Assembly (NCBI GenBank): GCA_038496445.1
Contig: JALMLS010000397.1
Span: 124,001-188,000, forward strand
Direction: 5' to 3'
Length of the DNA: 64,000 bases
Source: Trichosphaerium sp. ATCC 40318
Taxonomy: Eukaryota; Discosea; Flabellinia; Trichosidae
In this document: positions 11,796-23,670 of the stretch, piece by piece
How positions within the stretch are numbered: position 1 is the first letter of the stretch
Layout of the letters: each line of letters begins with the position of its first letter
Program-made: the position numbers and the translations under genes
Notes under the pieces: model-generated
The model's database searches: none
Seen by the model: the letters and a program-made list of their open reading frames with translations, nothing else
What the model was told of the DNA's origin: nothing

Positions 11796-13734
11796 TCATG
11801 ACTTTTTTGTCTTCTTTTTTTTACCTTTTGGAGTAAAGCTTGATTTAACTTTGTTGGCTACAGCTTCCTTTAAAATAACATCCCAAGTACGTCTTTGGTG
11901 AACCTCTTCTGCGCTTTCCCTCATTTTCTTCTTTGCATCCCAATAAAATATGCTCTGTATGTGTGACTTGACTTTTTGCTGTGGATGAGTAAACTTAACA
12001 TCGCCTCTCTTAACTGGTTTTTCATCCTTTTTGAACTCCTCCATAAGCTTCTTTTGGTTCTCTGTTAGTTCCTTTGGTACTACAATATGGAAAGTAACGA
12101 TTTGATGTCCTCTTTGAGTATTGGCCGCATTAGGAACACCTTTCTTTCTAATAATGTATTGCTCTCCTGATTGAAGTCCAGGTGGCAAAGTAATTGAAAT
12201 TGGCTCTTCGAGTGTAGGCACAGTTACTTGATCACCGAGAATAGCTTGTGACATTGTAACAGGAACATTGATGTGTAGATTCTCATTCTCACGCCAGAAT
12301 ACATCATGCTTTTTGATGCGTACTTGAAGGAGCAGGTGGCCTAAAATACATTAGAAAAAAAAAAGAAACTTGTAAAAAATACACAGCGAAAGTGGAGCTT
12401 GTCATTTGTTATGTTGTACCTGGTTCTCCACCCACACTCCCTACATTTCCTTCGCCCTTTAAACGTAAAACTTGACCATGTCTGACACCTATTAGGCGTA
12501 AATACATTTTCTCCTTACAATTTAACTAACCAGGTGGTGATACAATTTTCACAGTTCTATTAGTGTATTTTGATGTGTGCCCAGCACCACCACACTCTAA
12601 ACAAGGGTCCGCAATTATAATACCATCGCCAGAGCAGTTTGTACATAAAATACTTTTGCCGTCCTACAAAAGAGTCAAACTTTTAATCAAAAAAAAAAAA
12701 AAACCAAACTGTCATACCTGCTCTACATGCCCTGTTCCATCACACACTGTACAATCTTCAACTGGGGTATTAGGTTTTGCTCCAGTTCCAAGACAACTTG
12801 GACAATTTCTCTAACAGTCTTATGAGCATGTACAAAGAACAATAAAGATTTTCACTAAAAGAAAACGTACAATGGAATCATAATTGACTGAAGTTTCACA
12901 ACCAAGAACAGCGTCTTCAAAGGAAAGCTCTAGTTGTTGAACTATATTCTTACCACGCTTTCTTACTCCTTTAACAGCATCACCACGTCTCTTATCTTTC
13001 TTTTGGAAGAGTAAACTCATATTGTAACCAAACTGCTCTTTAAATAATTTTTCCATGTCAGAGTCTGACATATCGCCGTCATCGGATTTAACACCACTCC
13101 AACCGTACAAATCATAAAGCCTACGGCTCTCTTCGTCTGCGAGAACCTGAATAAAATCAGCAAAAAAAAATATGAGAAATAGACGCTTGTGAGGGTAAGT
13201 TTCGCTCTTGTTTTTGCGTTGGGTGTTGTTCGTGGTCATTATTGGCGAGAAATAAAAATAAAGAAAGGCAAAAAATTTGTGCAAACCTTGTACGCCGCTG
13301 CGATCTCTTCAAACTTCTCTTTAGCGTCAGGTGATTTGTTTGTATCAGGATGCCACACTTTTGCGAGTTCGTAGTACGCTTTTTGTTAACAGTTAACATT
13401 AAAGGCCTCTACCCGGTTTAATACGCACCCCTTTTAACATGTTTGGTATCAGCACTTTTGTTTAGACCGAGTATTTCGTATACATCGCGTTTCTTTGCTT
13501 TTAATTGTTAAATAATACCTCAGAGGTTTACATACTCATTTTCTTAGCGTAGAATCGCACTGGGGAGAACTACATGACATTTAGCTACATTCTCACATTT
13601 TTTATGCGTACAGTAGGGCTAGCAACGTGTTTCCTTAATACATTGCGTTTGGAGCCAACAGAGGTACGTTGTCCTAAATTTGAGCGCTGAACTGCGCGGC
13701 GAGTCGCATAGCGTGCCCCTGTTGCCAACAGCAT
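11796..13734 (-). CDS. Mitochondrial DnaJ/Hsp40 co-chaperone (DNAJA3/Mdj1 type)
   Basis: Type I J-protein that stimulates mitochondrial Hsp70. The ATG at 13734 starts a basic presequence rich in Arg and Ala without acidic residues ([20 protein letters not shown]), typical of matrix import. The J-domain is split over several exons ([20 protein letters not shown], then [16 protein letters not shown], with the HPD motif). Next come a Cys-rich zinc region ([34 protein letters not shown], i.e. CxxCxGxG repeats) and the client-binding C-terminal domain ([16 protein letters not shown]). The tail is a Lys-rich end ([10 protein letters not shown]). The usual Gly-rich linker after the J-domain is weak: the sequence there is acidic ([12 protein letters not shown]). 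An in-frame ATG further upstream is absent, which fixes the start. Confidence 0.9.
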
Positions 13735-13908
13735 GTTATTGAGTTCAGCACTTGGCTCTTCCTTAATGTGACTTGTCACCTAAAAGCCAGAATACTTTTT
13801 AAGTGTCGGTGGCATTCAGCAATGGCTAGTAGTATTTTAGGCAACGCGTCTTCAATTTTGTTGTACATTAGAATTAGCTTTATCTGTTGGTTCAGATACG
13901 CATGGCTA

Positions 13909-15186
13909 ATGCTATGTTGCGCCATCGCCTGGCTCTCTTCACGCAGACTAAAGCCAACAAGTGGTACATACCACAAAATCGTAATGATAGGTAAGAAATT
14001 ACGCTCCTGCCATCGTGACATTACATAGGCGACGGTTTCGCGTTTGGTTACGGAGATTATGTTACAATGGGTCAAACACCAATAGGTAACGCCGGAAAAT
14101 ACTTTTGTGCTTATACTAAGCTATTTACAGGCCTATCAAGACGTATACTCATCGAAATGTCAAAAAATAAGTGGGTTGGTAGCCAAGCATGGCGTGTAGT
14201 TAATAAAGGCGTTTACCACACAACGTCAAACGATTGGCAGGTTCGTGAACGACCCAAAAAGCTATCTTTGAAAACCCGAATTGTTCAGTTATACTGCCCA
14301 AAACACCTCATATTTTCGTGTATGCCACATACAACTAACGGCTCATATAGCCAAAAAAAGAACTTTTCGAAAAGACGTTCGCTTCACCAATGATCAAAGA
14401 TTGCGAAGTTGTCATCCTCATGGTAGGCTCAATGGATCGTAGGTGCGATGACTTTAATTGATTGATCGCTTTAAAACGCAGAAACAACCTTTTTACAAGC
14501 GTTTTTAAGTGAATCATTTCTTACGGTGTTCAAAGGTATGGAAAGAAGCCATACTCTATTGCGTCTACTGTAGCAAATATTAAATTCTTGGCTGGAGCAC
14601 TAAGACGACAAAATAAGATTGTTATAGTAGCTACACTACCTGTAAAAGGGAGAAGTTTGAAAGAAAAGGATTTACTTCTTAAAACAAATGTTGTACTTGA
14701 AGAGTGGTTAGAGAAAGTAAGTTCTAAACCTCTTGATGGTAAAGGAAGGATAATTAAAGGACCTCAACTTCATTCAAGAAAGTATATGAGTCCTATCCTA
14801 TACTCAGAAGATAAAGTCCATTTTAACTCAACAGTACGTCATTTCTTTAAACTCTACTTGTAGTATCTAATAACATTGTTTTAGGGGTACGTACATACTC
14901 ATGTATCAGTACAATTTGTCAACAACTGAGATAGTTCAAGTGGCTTTGTAGTCCGTGAAGCTTTTTTCATGTGAAGCTTGCTCAAGTTGTTTTTTTTTTT
15001 TCAAAGGATGATCATACAAATAAGTTGTCTGCCTTTTGGTTTATTTTCTTTAGGTATAAAATGGTTGCTGCTGATTTTGGTGTTATACTTAAAAATGTAA
15101 TGCGTCAAATAGAATGGAAAGAATGGAAGCCAAGACTTGCTGAAAAGTATAGTGATGATTCTGGAGTTCCAGCAGTTCAAAAATGA
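13909..15186 (+). CDS. SGNH/GDSL-hydrolase-like protein with altered nucleophile
   Basis: The exon path is 13909-13990, 14029-14240, 14351-14442, 14536-14833, 14885-14886, 15054-15186. Joined blocks match an SGNH fold. Block I reads HKIVMIGDGFAFGYGDYV. A later block is NKGVYHTTSNDWQ. Block III is CEVVILMVGSMD, and block V is SEDKVHFNSTGYKM with the Asp-x-x-His pair. The GDS serine nucleophile is Gly here (GDG), and the GxND Asn is Met (GSMD). It may therefore be a non-hydrolase or belong to a GDG-type subfamily. The start ATG gives a short hydrophobic N-terminus (MLCCAIAWL). The Gly codon of NSTGY can only be built by the 2-nt exon. Substrate unknown. Confidence 0.75.
14885..14886 (+). other. 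Putative 2-nt microexon (GG)
   Basis: The sequence between 14881 and 14892 is TTAG-GG-GTACGT: an acceptor AG, two bases, then a consensus donor. The upstream exon ends in phase 0 at 14833 (ACA). The downstream exon at 15054 begins with the third base of a codon (G-TAT-AAA). Only GG in between gives T-G-Y-K in frame. Direct joining gives an immediate TAA. Confidence 0.6.
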
Positions 15187-15420
15187 TTATCAATTTTGAC
15201 ATAATCTGCTTTTGTTTTTTAGCAACCGCCTTCGAATAGGTTAAAAGTGTAGACTGATTCTACAAGCTCGTTGATGTACATACTAATAAATAGAATTCAA
15301 GAGCAATGAAATTCGGCCTGATTTCTTAAAACAAGGTGAATAGTGAGAAATTAATCTTGAAATTGTTTATATTTTTGTAAGCGTTCGTTACTACTTATAA
15401 ATTCACATACAATCGTTTTG

Positions 15421-15767
15421 AGGTATACATCAGTTACAGATGACGGTATTTCAGCATTGGCTGGGTGCATGTGATAGATTTGAGCTTTACGTCTGTGACA
15501 GACAAAGGTGTTAAAGCATTAGCAGGTGTACACACAATACTTCTTGTAGCCTGTGATATCAATGGATCATGTATGGAAAGCCTTTCAATATCCCACACCA
15601 TTGATACATCACTTACAAACACAACAGATGATTGGCTTGTTTCTCTTTCTTGTGTCAAGATTTTGAACATTAAACACTGTCTTAGTATTACACACAACAC
15701 AATTCAGGCACTTAGAAATAGAGGAGTATCAGTAACTTGTAACTCTCTGTACTTGCTGAATTTTTAA
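15421..15767 (+). pseudogene. Leucine-rich-repeat pseudogene, frameshifted
   Basis: Plus-strand LRR units: TSVTDDGISALAG, then, after a frame change near 15465-15475, VIDLSFTSVTDKGVKALAGV, then degenerate repeats to a stop at 15767. The expected 'ALAGVH' junction reads GCTGGGTGCAT, as if a T were missing, and gives a TGA in the first frame. There is no F-box. It belongs to the same family as the intact gene at 30856-32346. Confidence 0.6.
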
Positions 15768-15865
15768 CCTGCAAGAATTGCACAAGGGTATGGAGGAATT
15801 TGAGAATACAGTATGGGACTTATAATTTAGTTTGAGGTTGGAACACGTGCGTTTTTTATTTTTAG

Positions 15866-18643
15866 TTACAACAATGTAAGCATGCCAAATATTAATAACA
15901 ACATTGAAATAATACCTAAATAACTTTGTTTCACCACTGCATGACTAGTTGGTGCCGTTCTTCGGCATGAAGATCTTGTTGTAAAAATACATGTACCATC
16001 CAAAGGATTACAAGTATCGTCAGTACAAGCATCATTGTCATTACAAATTACTGTTTGATTGAAAACACATTCTCCAAGTTCACATACTAAGCTTGTACAC
16101 ATATCGTTTTCATAAGTAGGACAGTCATTCACTGTATCACAACCAAAGTCTATAATGTTCAATAAGTACACAAAGGTTACAATGTTACATGGAAGTTCAA
16201 GTCAAACCTGAAAATGAAACGCTGATTGGACCATCCTAAAAAAAAGTTTTAATAAGCAAGCTGCGAAAAGGGTTATTTCGCCTTTGGAGAAAGACGTACT
16301 AGATTTCCTCCTACGAAAATATGATAGTCAGTGTTAGCATTAACCGGAAACTCAAGTTGAGACGCATCACCACAAGCTAATAAAAGTTAAGGAGAAAAGT
16401 ATTACATCACTGCTGATCTTGTTTTTGGCTTACATTCAGTAGATCCAGTTTCTTCTGCAACACAACGTGCATTCAAGCGACAAGGTCCTTCGATAACGTA
16501 TATTTCTGTATTTACTTCTGTTCCATTCAAACACGTATCAACTGCAATAGGTGACGCTATAGCACCAACACTCCGAGTGAACCATGTTCCCTTTTGTTTT
16601 GGTTACTTCTGTTGAAAAAAATTTGGTACGTTCCTACCTTTTTTGCTCTGAGCCAACAAGCGCTTGTATGCTCAGTAGTAAGAGTTCTTGAGTCAAAGTC
16701 AATTGGTAGTCCATCCGCAACTATTGGCCTAGGTGATAGGCAACCACTCTCTGGAGAAATTTTACCAGCTATTACGAAACTACGGTCAGAAAGACAATGT
16801 GATAAAGTACATGAAATCAACGCACTTGGTGGGCATGAAAGACCGCAAAAAATATCTGCTGTTTCAACGCAGAACTTATCCCATTCAACTTCACAACAAT
16901 GTGGATCAAGTGTACACGTGCAAGTAGTAATAACAGAATCCGAACAGAAAGGTGTATCTGCTATAGAGCAACAGTTCTGGTTTTGATTTCTTTGACATGA
17001 GTTTGCCAAGCTTATACATCCAGTTGTGTTAGAGCAACTATCTACTGTACATGAAATACCCTAATACTGGATGTTTGACAAAGGCTATTAATAGTATATG
17101 TGGGCGCACGTCATCACAAGTTTCAGCAGCGATGATGCAATCACCAGTAGCAGGATCACAAGTTTGAGTCAAGCAAGGTGTATCTACAGTACCATTGCAC
17201 TTTGGGTCCACAACACATTTACCATCAACAAGAGTGTAAATACTACATTTGTCTGAGCCTGTACATTCAGATGCGTTTGATACAGTATCGAAAACAGCAC
17301 CACTTGGGTACGTCTCAGTCGCCCAACACCGCATTCTACAAAGACATGTCAATGACGCCGATCGAACAAGAAAAAAATAAAGTACCTTGCTATTTGTTGT
17401 GGTGTAAACTCAGTTACACATGCATCTGGAGCGTATGACATTATGTTTTCGAATGGAGTATCACCCCAAGAGTTTCCTCTACAATCTCTTCCAGATGGAT
17501 TACTACACTTAAAGTTGACAGGTGTCGGGTTTGTATCAGAACATAAATCGCCTTGTAAACGAAGTAAGTATTGAAAACATTCTTCTAGTGGAAGCTTGCC
17601 TGCAAAGTCGCTTGGTTCTCCAGCATATTCATAGCATCCGAGGCATTTAGGGGACTCTGATGGTCCTGCATGCACATGTCTCAATCCTATCATGTTGTTA
17701 TTTAATGATGTTCAGTAGCTGCTGTACCGAGTTGATGGCCAAGTTCATGACTGAGGGTTGTTTCGCCTTCTCCAACTGCATCTGCGTTTAGGACAATACT
17801 TCCGGATCCCATTTTAGCATTGGCATCCCATGGAAAGGTAGCTTCACCAAGAAGGTACGTATCAGCAGGTTTGAATACAATCACGTTGATTTGATTTTGT
17901 GGGTCCACCTTACAACAAAGTTAGAGAATTTTATGGGATTACTCTATTCAAGAAGCAAGTGAGGCGCTATACTTCTTTAGAACCACGAAGTAATAACGGT
18001 AAAAAAACATTGTAGACTTCATTGAAAAGGCACGCACCGCATTTTCTTCTTGCATTGCGTCAAAATCATAATCATTTATACGTCCGCTCCACCTTGAAGA
18101 TACAACAAAATCAACAGAGCCTGTAAAATTAAACTTGGCTTGGGCATAGTCTTTGTTAAGCTGAACGATCTAAAAAAACGCACGTGATTAAAAAACAAAA
18201 GCAAAAAAACTTTCAAAGCTGCTACCTGGTCATCAATCGCTTGGCGAGAAACTTGTGGTTGAGCTGAAGAGCTTTCTTTGAATACAATAAAATGAACGTT
18301 GAGGGTTATGTAATCGCTATTTTCATTGAGGAGCCATAAGTCTCTAATGATTTCTTGAGTTTTTAAAGATTTTTGTGCTGCACACTATCTTTTTTGGCTT
18401 ACCTCTCCTCAACAAGGTCGCATTTACCCTTGGTACAAACACCCACGTTCTCTAAATCTCTTTTGGATCCGCGATGAGTTCCACACCAACCTTCTGGTTT
18501 ACGCCTCAGGTTTTTAGGCCCAGAGGTACGCTTGGCGCAATATGCAAAGCATAGTAAGGCTACATAACAAGCACATTAGGTAAAATTATCATCAACACCT
18601 TAGTCTTACCTAGAAAGATAGCAGCTAGTAATTTCTTGCGCAT
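15866..18643 (-). CDS. Secreted M43 (pappalysin-like) metalloprotease, membrane-anchored
   Basis: Zinc endopeptidase of the metzincin clan. The signal peptide [20 protein letters not shown] is formed across the first intron. A propeptide region follows ([18 protein letters not shown]), then the catalytic core ([20 protein letters not shown]). The zinc motif [13 protein letters not shown] is completed across an intron, matching HExxHxxGxxH. The core ends with a Met-turn block ([20 protein letters not shown]) characteristic of M43. The C-terminal half is Cys-rich with repeats such as [14 protein letters not shown] and [13 protein letters not shown], resembling CTDC-type extracellular repeats. 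The protein ends in a hydrophobic helix ([18 protein letters not shown]), giving a type I or GPI-anchored form. Stop at 15866. Likely outer-surface or secreted. Physiological substrate unknown. Confidence 0.9.
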
Positions 18644-18682
18644 ATTGTTCAATAGTGTTCGATAGTTGCTTTGAATGGTTTA

Positions 18683-18940
18683 TTATGGACGGAAAATGTA
18701 ACACATGCGGGTGCACTCATCTATATTTCTTTGAAAACCCACAACAGTAGCTATATCTTGCGCAAGCGCATTTAAAAAATAAACTTGGAGCAACCACGTG
18801 GTTTTTATGGAAAAGTTAAAGGCAAGTCTTGCTATTTCGATGAAAACGGTCCACATTGCAAGACTCGCGCTAGTTAATTTCAATGAAGAACACCAAGTCA
18901 TTGACACTGCTAAGGAAGCTACAAACCAAAGCATTTTCAT
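18683..18940 (-). CDS. Short hypothetical secreted protein
   Basis: Not recognised. The ATG at 18940 starts about 85 residues with a signal-peptide-like N-terminus (MKMLWFVASLAVSMTWCSS), a hydrophobic middle and a Cys-containing tail (NIDECTRMCYIF). It lies between the M43 protease and the first EGF-7TM gene, in an otherwise empty 500-bp spacer. It could be a chance open frame. No intron is needed. Confidence 0.25.
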   Translation of the reverse strand: MKMLWFVASLAVSMTWCSSLKLTSASLAMWTVFIEIARLAFNFSIKTTWLLQVYFLNALAQDIATVVGFQRNIDECTRMCYIFRP

Positions 18941-19141
18941 CAATTCACCAAACTATCTCAGTTGAGGGAGTTTGATAGAAGCTTCTGTTTTAAAGTATCG
19001 TCAACAAGCTCCTCCAATAATCCTGTAGAAACTACAACTACATGGCTGGAAAGACTCTATGGGCGTAATTAACGCCCCAGTAGACACGACACTATGCCTT
19101 ACAACTCGCCAAGAGCATGTAAAAAAGCAACAAAAGTCTTT

Positions 19142-20490
19142 TTAGTTTTGAACAGCCGGCTGTTCTACATTCAATACATTTTCTTTGAGTTCAGTTCCAT
19201 ATGATGTAGTTTGCTTTACAGGAACCATTGTAAAAACGATTGCAAGGATAAATCCTGCTTGAAGTAACCTCTGAACAACCTGGAAAATTACATCAATAAT
19301 CACATGCTCCTCAGTCTCTTCCGTATAAACTACCAACAGCATTGTATTCATCACTAGAACAAGTATAATAGCCACCGCGTATATAACACCAGACGAAATA
19401 AGGACCAAGAATATCTAAGTTTATAACACAAGATAAGAAATAGATAGATACAGACGACTCTGAAGTGAGAGAAATAAGTTACCTTGTACCGAAATGATTT
19501 GAATGTTTCTTTGCTCACTTTAAGAATTGTTCTTGTTCTAAACCCCATGTACAATAAGCCCGTTCCAGATATAATACCGAATACAATAATGTACGCAGCG
19601 TACACAGGACCGGAAACTTCACGAGCTCTAAGGTTTGTACTGACAACAATAGCATAATAGGCAAACTCTATAATCACAAGTACTACAACATATAGTTTAG
19701 CGAGGATAGAACTCTAAGTGTCGTCATTAAATTCCGTACTAGTAATTAATATCCACGAAGTGTGACTCACAAAAATCCTCATAAAAGGTCCTGGTCGTGG
19801 TTCAATCAATGCCCTTAACAGTTGTTACAAACAACATTTTTTGCACGTTGCATTAAACGCAGTACCATAGTCTAAGTAGAAGAATTACAATTGTAACCAA
19901 GCAAGCATATGTGATAGCGTCAACAAACATTACAAAGTGCCATGACAATTGTCTTGTGAATAGAGGATCAAACACGCAAAAAATAAATCCAGCTAAAGAA
20001 AGATTGTTAACTAACTTCACTTGAAAAAAAAACCAGAAATCCACTTTGTTTACCTGTACTACCGATAACGGATACAAGCCAAAGAAGTTTAACAGTGATG
20101 TTTTTATACTCATAAGGCGGTTTGTATATCTTGTAACGGATGATACAGTATCTAAACACAATTAACAATTAGGAGTCATTTACTTGCTTGTATTCGCGGC
20201 GTTACATTGTATAGAGCCAAAGAAGACCGAAACACAGCCCAAAGAAGATATTGAAAGCCAATACTGCAGAAACTACAAAAAAATCCTTAAAACTTGTTCA
20301 AAAATCACGTGATTACCACCAGCTTTTAATTCGCACCTAAAAAACCAACCTTGTATTATTTTTGGAATTTTTTTCGCATCGAAATAGCGTACCAATCTCC
20401 TGCACGCGATGCAAAGCATATACATTCTCCCTCCTGACATAAACCGCCTCCATGGCAATTATTTTCATAGCATGTCGTTTGATTCTCCAT
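19142..20490 (-). CDS. EGF-7TM family protein, copy A
   Basis: Unrecognised membrane protein family, here in about seven exons. The first exon encodes an N-terminal EGF-like knot starting directly at Met (MENQTTCYENNCHGGG, then LCQEGECICF). Hydrophobic segments follow: one in the exon near 20215-20270; one flanking AGFIFCVFDPLFTRQLSW; ITYACLVTIVILLLRLWY; VVVLVIIEFAYYAIVV; VYAAYIIVFGIISGTGLLYM; a loop ending FKSFRYK; SSGVIYAVAIILVLVMN; and VIFQVVQRLLQAGFILAIVF. That gives about seven helices and a short Ser/Glu-rich tail. There is no cleavable signal peptide before the EGF exon, which resembles GPCR-type N-out topology. It is the first of five same-strand copies. A role as receptor is inference. 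Confidence 0.7.
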
Positions 20491-20773
20491 CTGTTACAGT
20501 CCTTGTGTTAGAAGCAGTTCGTTCGTATAAAGAGTTAAGTTTCGGGTACTTATTTTCAAGAGTTGTGTTGAATGCTTATTCTCCGCTTAGGTATCTTTAT
20601 TAGTATGTCACAACTGTATGTTTTCGATTATTTAACTGTCAACTCGATTGGTGAGCTTCCACAATTAGGTAAAACACCTTTTTGAACAAATTTGAAATGC
20701 CAATTGCCACGTTGCTATGAGGCGATCTTGTACTTTTATAGCGGAATAGTATGTTTATTGTATACGATTTGAG

Positions 20774-21590
20774 TTACTTAGCAAGTACTGGCTTTGCTTT
20801 TGGTTGTTTGACTGGTGTCATTGTGATAATTATTGCAATGATAGATCCTGACTGTAATAGCTTTTGCACAGCTTGAAAAGCAACTTCAATAATCACATGC
20901 TCTTTTTTATCAGCACGATAGACACCTAAAAGCAAAGTTGGCATAACTAGAAGTAGAAGAGGAGCCACAATGTACAAAATACCAGACGATACTACAAGCA
21001 AGAAAATCTGAACAAAGTAAGACATTCGTTACAAAAAAAAAGGAGAAAAAAATGAGATACCTTAACCCCATGTACAACAAGCTTGTACCAGATACAATAA
21101 TGAATAAACTGAATACACAGAAGAGTGCAGCATATATGGAAAAGCCAACATCACGTGTTTGAAAGTTTGTACCAACAACAATAGCAAAATAACCAAACTC
21201 GCAAACAACCACAACTACAACAAGATTATTATTGAACTCTGGGCATTAAATCACATACTTGCCATTAATACCCAAGAAAGGTAGTTGATAAACATTCTCA
21301 TAAAATATCCAGGTCGAATGTTTTACGTAGAATTAAAAGCAGTACCACATTAGCTACAATGAACAGCTGTGAAATAGCCACTAAAACAATCCGAAAGTAG
21401 TACCAAAACAACTAATTACAGACACAAGCCACAGAAGTTTGATAATGATGTTTTTGTGCTCATAAGGTGGTTTGTATATCTTGTAACGCAAGATACAGTA
21501 TCTACTTAAATAATGGCCTACTTTGGACGCTTTGATGGTATTGTATCGTTTTACATCGAATAGAGCCCAAGCAGCCCAAAACATAGTTTG
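20774..21590 (-). pseudogene. EGF-7TM family, copy B, truncated
   Basis: It retains the last exons (GILYIVAPLLLLVMPTLLLG, then ALQ-type helix and a PVKQ tail ending at 20774), the TM4-5 exon and the exon with ILRYKIYKPPYEHKN. The EGF exon and first membrane exon are absent upstream. The exon that carries FDPLYTR in sister copies is deleted: the flanking bases AGTACCACAT and TAGCTACAATGAAC are joined at about 21350. The loop exon near 21305 is also altered. I read this as a decayed copy. Its 3' flank (20690-20774) is duplicated next to copy C. Confidence 0.65.
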
Positions 21591-21639
21591 CCATCTACAT
21601 CACAGCCACCGAATAAAAAAGGTTCACTAGACGAAGACG

Positions 21640-22175
21640 CTCTTGCAAAGTCAGTAGCTAAAGCAAACTAGTTTTCATACAGAATGTCATGCCAAGTTGC
21701 AAACAGGAGAGGCATACAAATGCCTCAAAAAGTCGGAGGTCGTTTGCAAAGACTTGACTCATTATCGCTCAGATAAGAAAATTCCTTGAGCTTGTCAAGC
21801 AGTTACTTGAAACATCTGCTGTAACTGGACGCGACCGTATTAAATCGACCGAAGTATCAAAAATGTCCAAGTTTATGAATAAGGTGTTCAAGAAGAACAA
21901 AGACAGGGAAGAGTTGATTTGTGATACTCGCTCCGCTTATTCAATGGCTCTTGTAATGGATAACTGGTCCAAGTATGGTGCCTTGAATGAAGGAGACAAG
22001 CCTAACTACCATGATTTTACAAAAGACACCTATATGACGCCAATAACTACTCTTTTAAACTTAAGCCTTTTTTCTTTGAGTTTAACTGGAAAGCTATCGC
22101 CAGTTCTTTTGTCGAATTGATTTGTTCTATTGTATTAGGTAGAGACAATGTAGCTGCCTTAAAGAATGAGCAGTA
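21640..22175 (+). pseudogene. Unidentified coding relic between two family copies
   Basis: The plus strand reads LVKQLLETSAVTGRDRIKS, then MSKFMNKVFKKNKDREEL and SAYSMALVMDNWSKYGAL. After a frame change near 22050 it reads KPFFFEFNWKAIASSFVELI, ending DNVAALKNEQ-stop at about 22175. Two frames are needed with no obvious intron between them, and no start codon is evident. The family was not recognised. Most likely a broken gene fragment inserted between copies B and C. Confidence 0.35.
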
Positions 22176-22392
22176 ATCTTGTGTTTACTGGCTTGCTCAT
22201 AGCAAGTTGGTTTAGCACAACATACTATGTGTACTCCTAGTTGTGTTTTGTATGCTTCAAGACCTGCTAGTTAACATGGTGAACTTTAATAGTTCCACAT
22301 TTAACCTTTTGAATAAATTTGGCCCCAATTGCCAGCTATGAGGCGGTCTTGTACTTTTAGCGGCACAGTATGTTTATTGTATACGATTTGGG

Positions 22393-23670
22393 TTACTTAG
22401 CAAGTACTGGCTTTGTCTTTGATTGTTTGATTGGTGTCATTGTGGTAATTATTGCAATGATAGATCCTGCCTGTAGTAGCTTTTGCACAGCTTGATAAAC
22501 AACTTCAACGATCACATGCTCTTTTGTATCTTCAGGATAGACACCTAAAAGCAAAATAGCCATAACCAGAGCAAGAATAAGTGCCATAATATACAAAATA
22601 GCTGCTGATACTACAAGCAAGAAAATCTGAAAAACGAAATGAGCACAAAAAAAAGGAGCAAATAATAAGTTACCTTGTATCGAAATGATTTAAATGTTTC
22701 TTTGTTCACTCTAAGAACCTTCCTTGTTCTAAACCCCATGTACAAAAAGCATGAACCAGATACAATAATGAATAAACTGAAAAATACAGCATATATGGAA
22801 AATGCAACATCACGTGCTTGAAGGTTTGTACCGACAACAAGACCATAATAACCAAGCTGGACAAAAAACAGAACTACAACAAGATTATTATTGAACTCTG
22901 GGCATTAAATCACATACTTGCCATGAATACCCAAGAAAGGTAGTTGATAAACATTCTCATAAAATATCCTGGTCGAGGTTCAATCAATGCCCTGAGTATT
23001 TGTCTTACAAACATGATTTTTGAAATACTCAGAAGCAGCAAATTGTTTTAAGAGCATTAAAAGCAGTACCACAGTCTAATTATCAGAATCACAATTGCAA
23101 ACACACAAAGATATGTCGCAACATCAAAGAAGAAACTCAATCTCCATGATAGGTGTCTTGTGTACAAAGGATCGAACACTGAAAAAAAGAATCCAGCTAC
23201 AATAAACAGCTGTGAATAGCGACCAGAAGCAATAAGACAGTAGTACCGAAACACCAAATAACAGACACAAGCCAAAGTAATTTAACAGTGATATTCTTAT
23301 GCTCATACGGTGGCTTGTATATTTTGTAACGCAAGATACAGTACCTAAACTAAAAGTATTGGAAAAAAAGATTAAACAACAGGTGAAAGCGTGGTACAGA
23401 GTATAGAGCCCAAGCAGTCCAAAGCACAGCCCAAAGACGATATTGAAAGCCAAAACAACAGGTTCTACAATAATATTGTTAACAGTGATCAAATATCACG
23501 TGATTACCGCTAGGTTTGAACTGGCACCTAAAGAACATTTTACCATTCGAAATAATCGACTTTGGTGCTTACCACTGCCCTGCGTGTGATTCAAAGCATA
23601 TACATTTACCTTTAACGCATATCCCGCCCCCATTACAATTATTATCAAAGCACGAAGTGGTATTCTCCAT
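22393..23670 (-). CDS. EGF-7TM family protein, copy C
   Basis: Intact member. The ATG at 23670 opens the EGF-like exon (MENTTSCFDNNCNGGG, then ICVKGKCICFESHAGQW). A tiny exon (CQFKPSG) follows, then TM1 (VVLAFNIVFGLCFGLLGLYT), ILRYKIYKPPYEHKNITVKL with TM2, FFFSVFDPLYTRHLSWRLSF with TM3, a loop (RALIEPRPGYFMRMF), TM4-5 (QLGYYGLVVG, SIYAVFFSLFIIVSG), FKSFRYK, TM6 (VSAAILYIMALILALVMAIL) and TM7, with a tail IKQSKTKPVLAK. The Cys-x5-Cys...Cys-x-Cys pattern matches the core of a minimal EGF fold. The second intron starts GTAATCACGTGAT, carrying the CACGTG palindrome. Copies B, C and D have similar tails or flanks. Confidence 0.7.

Noticed and set aside
13776-14021. Minus-strand open frame with a hydrophobic segment opposite the SGNH gene
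   Set aside because: It overlaps the plus-strand exon that encodes the SGNH block I, which is well supported by homology and splice sites; the frame is probably a shadow.
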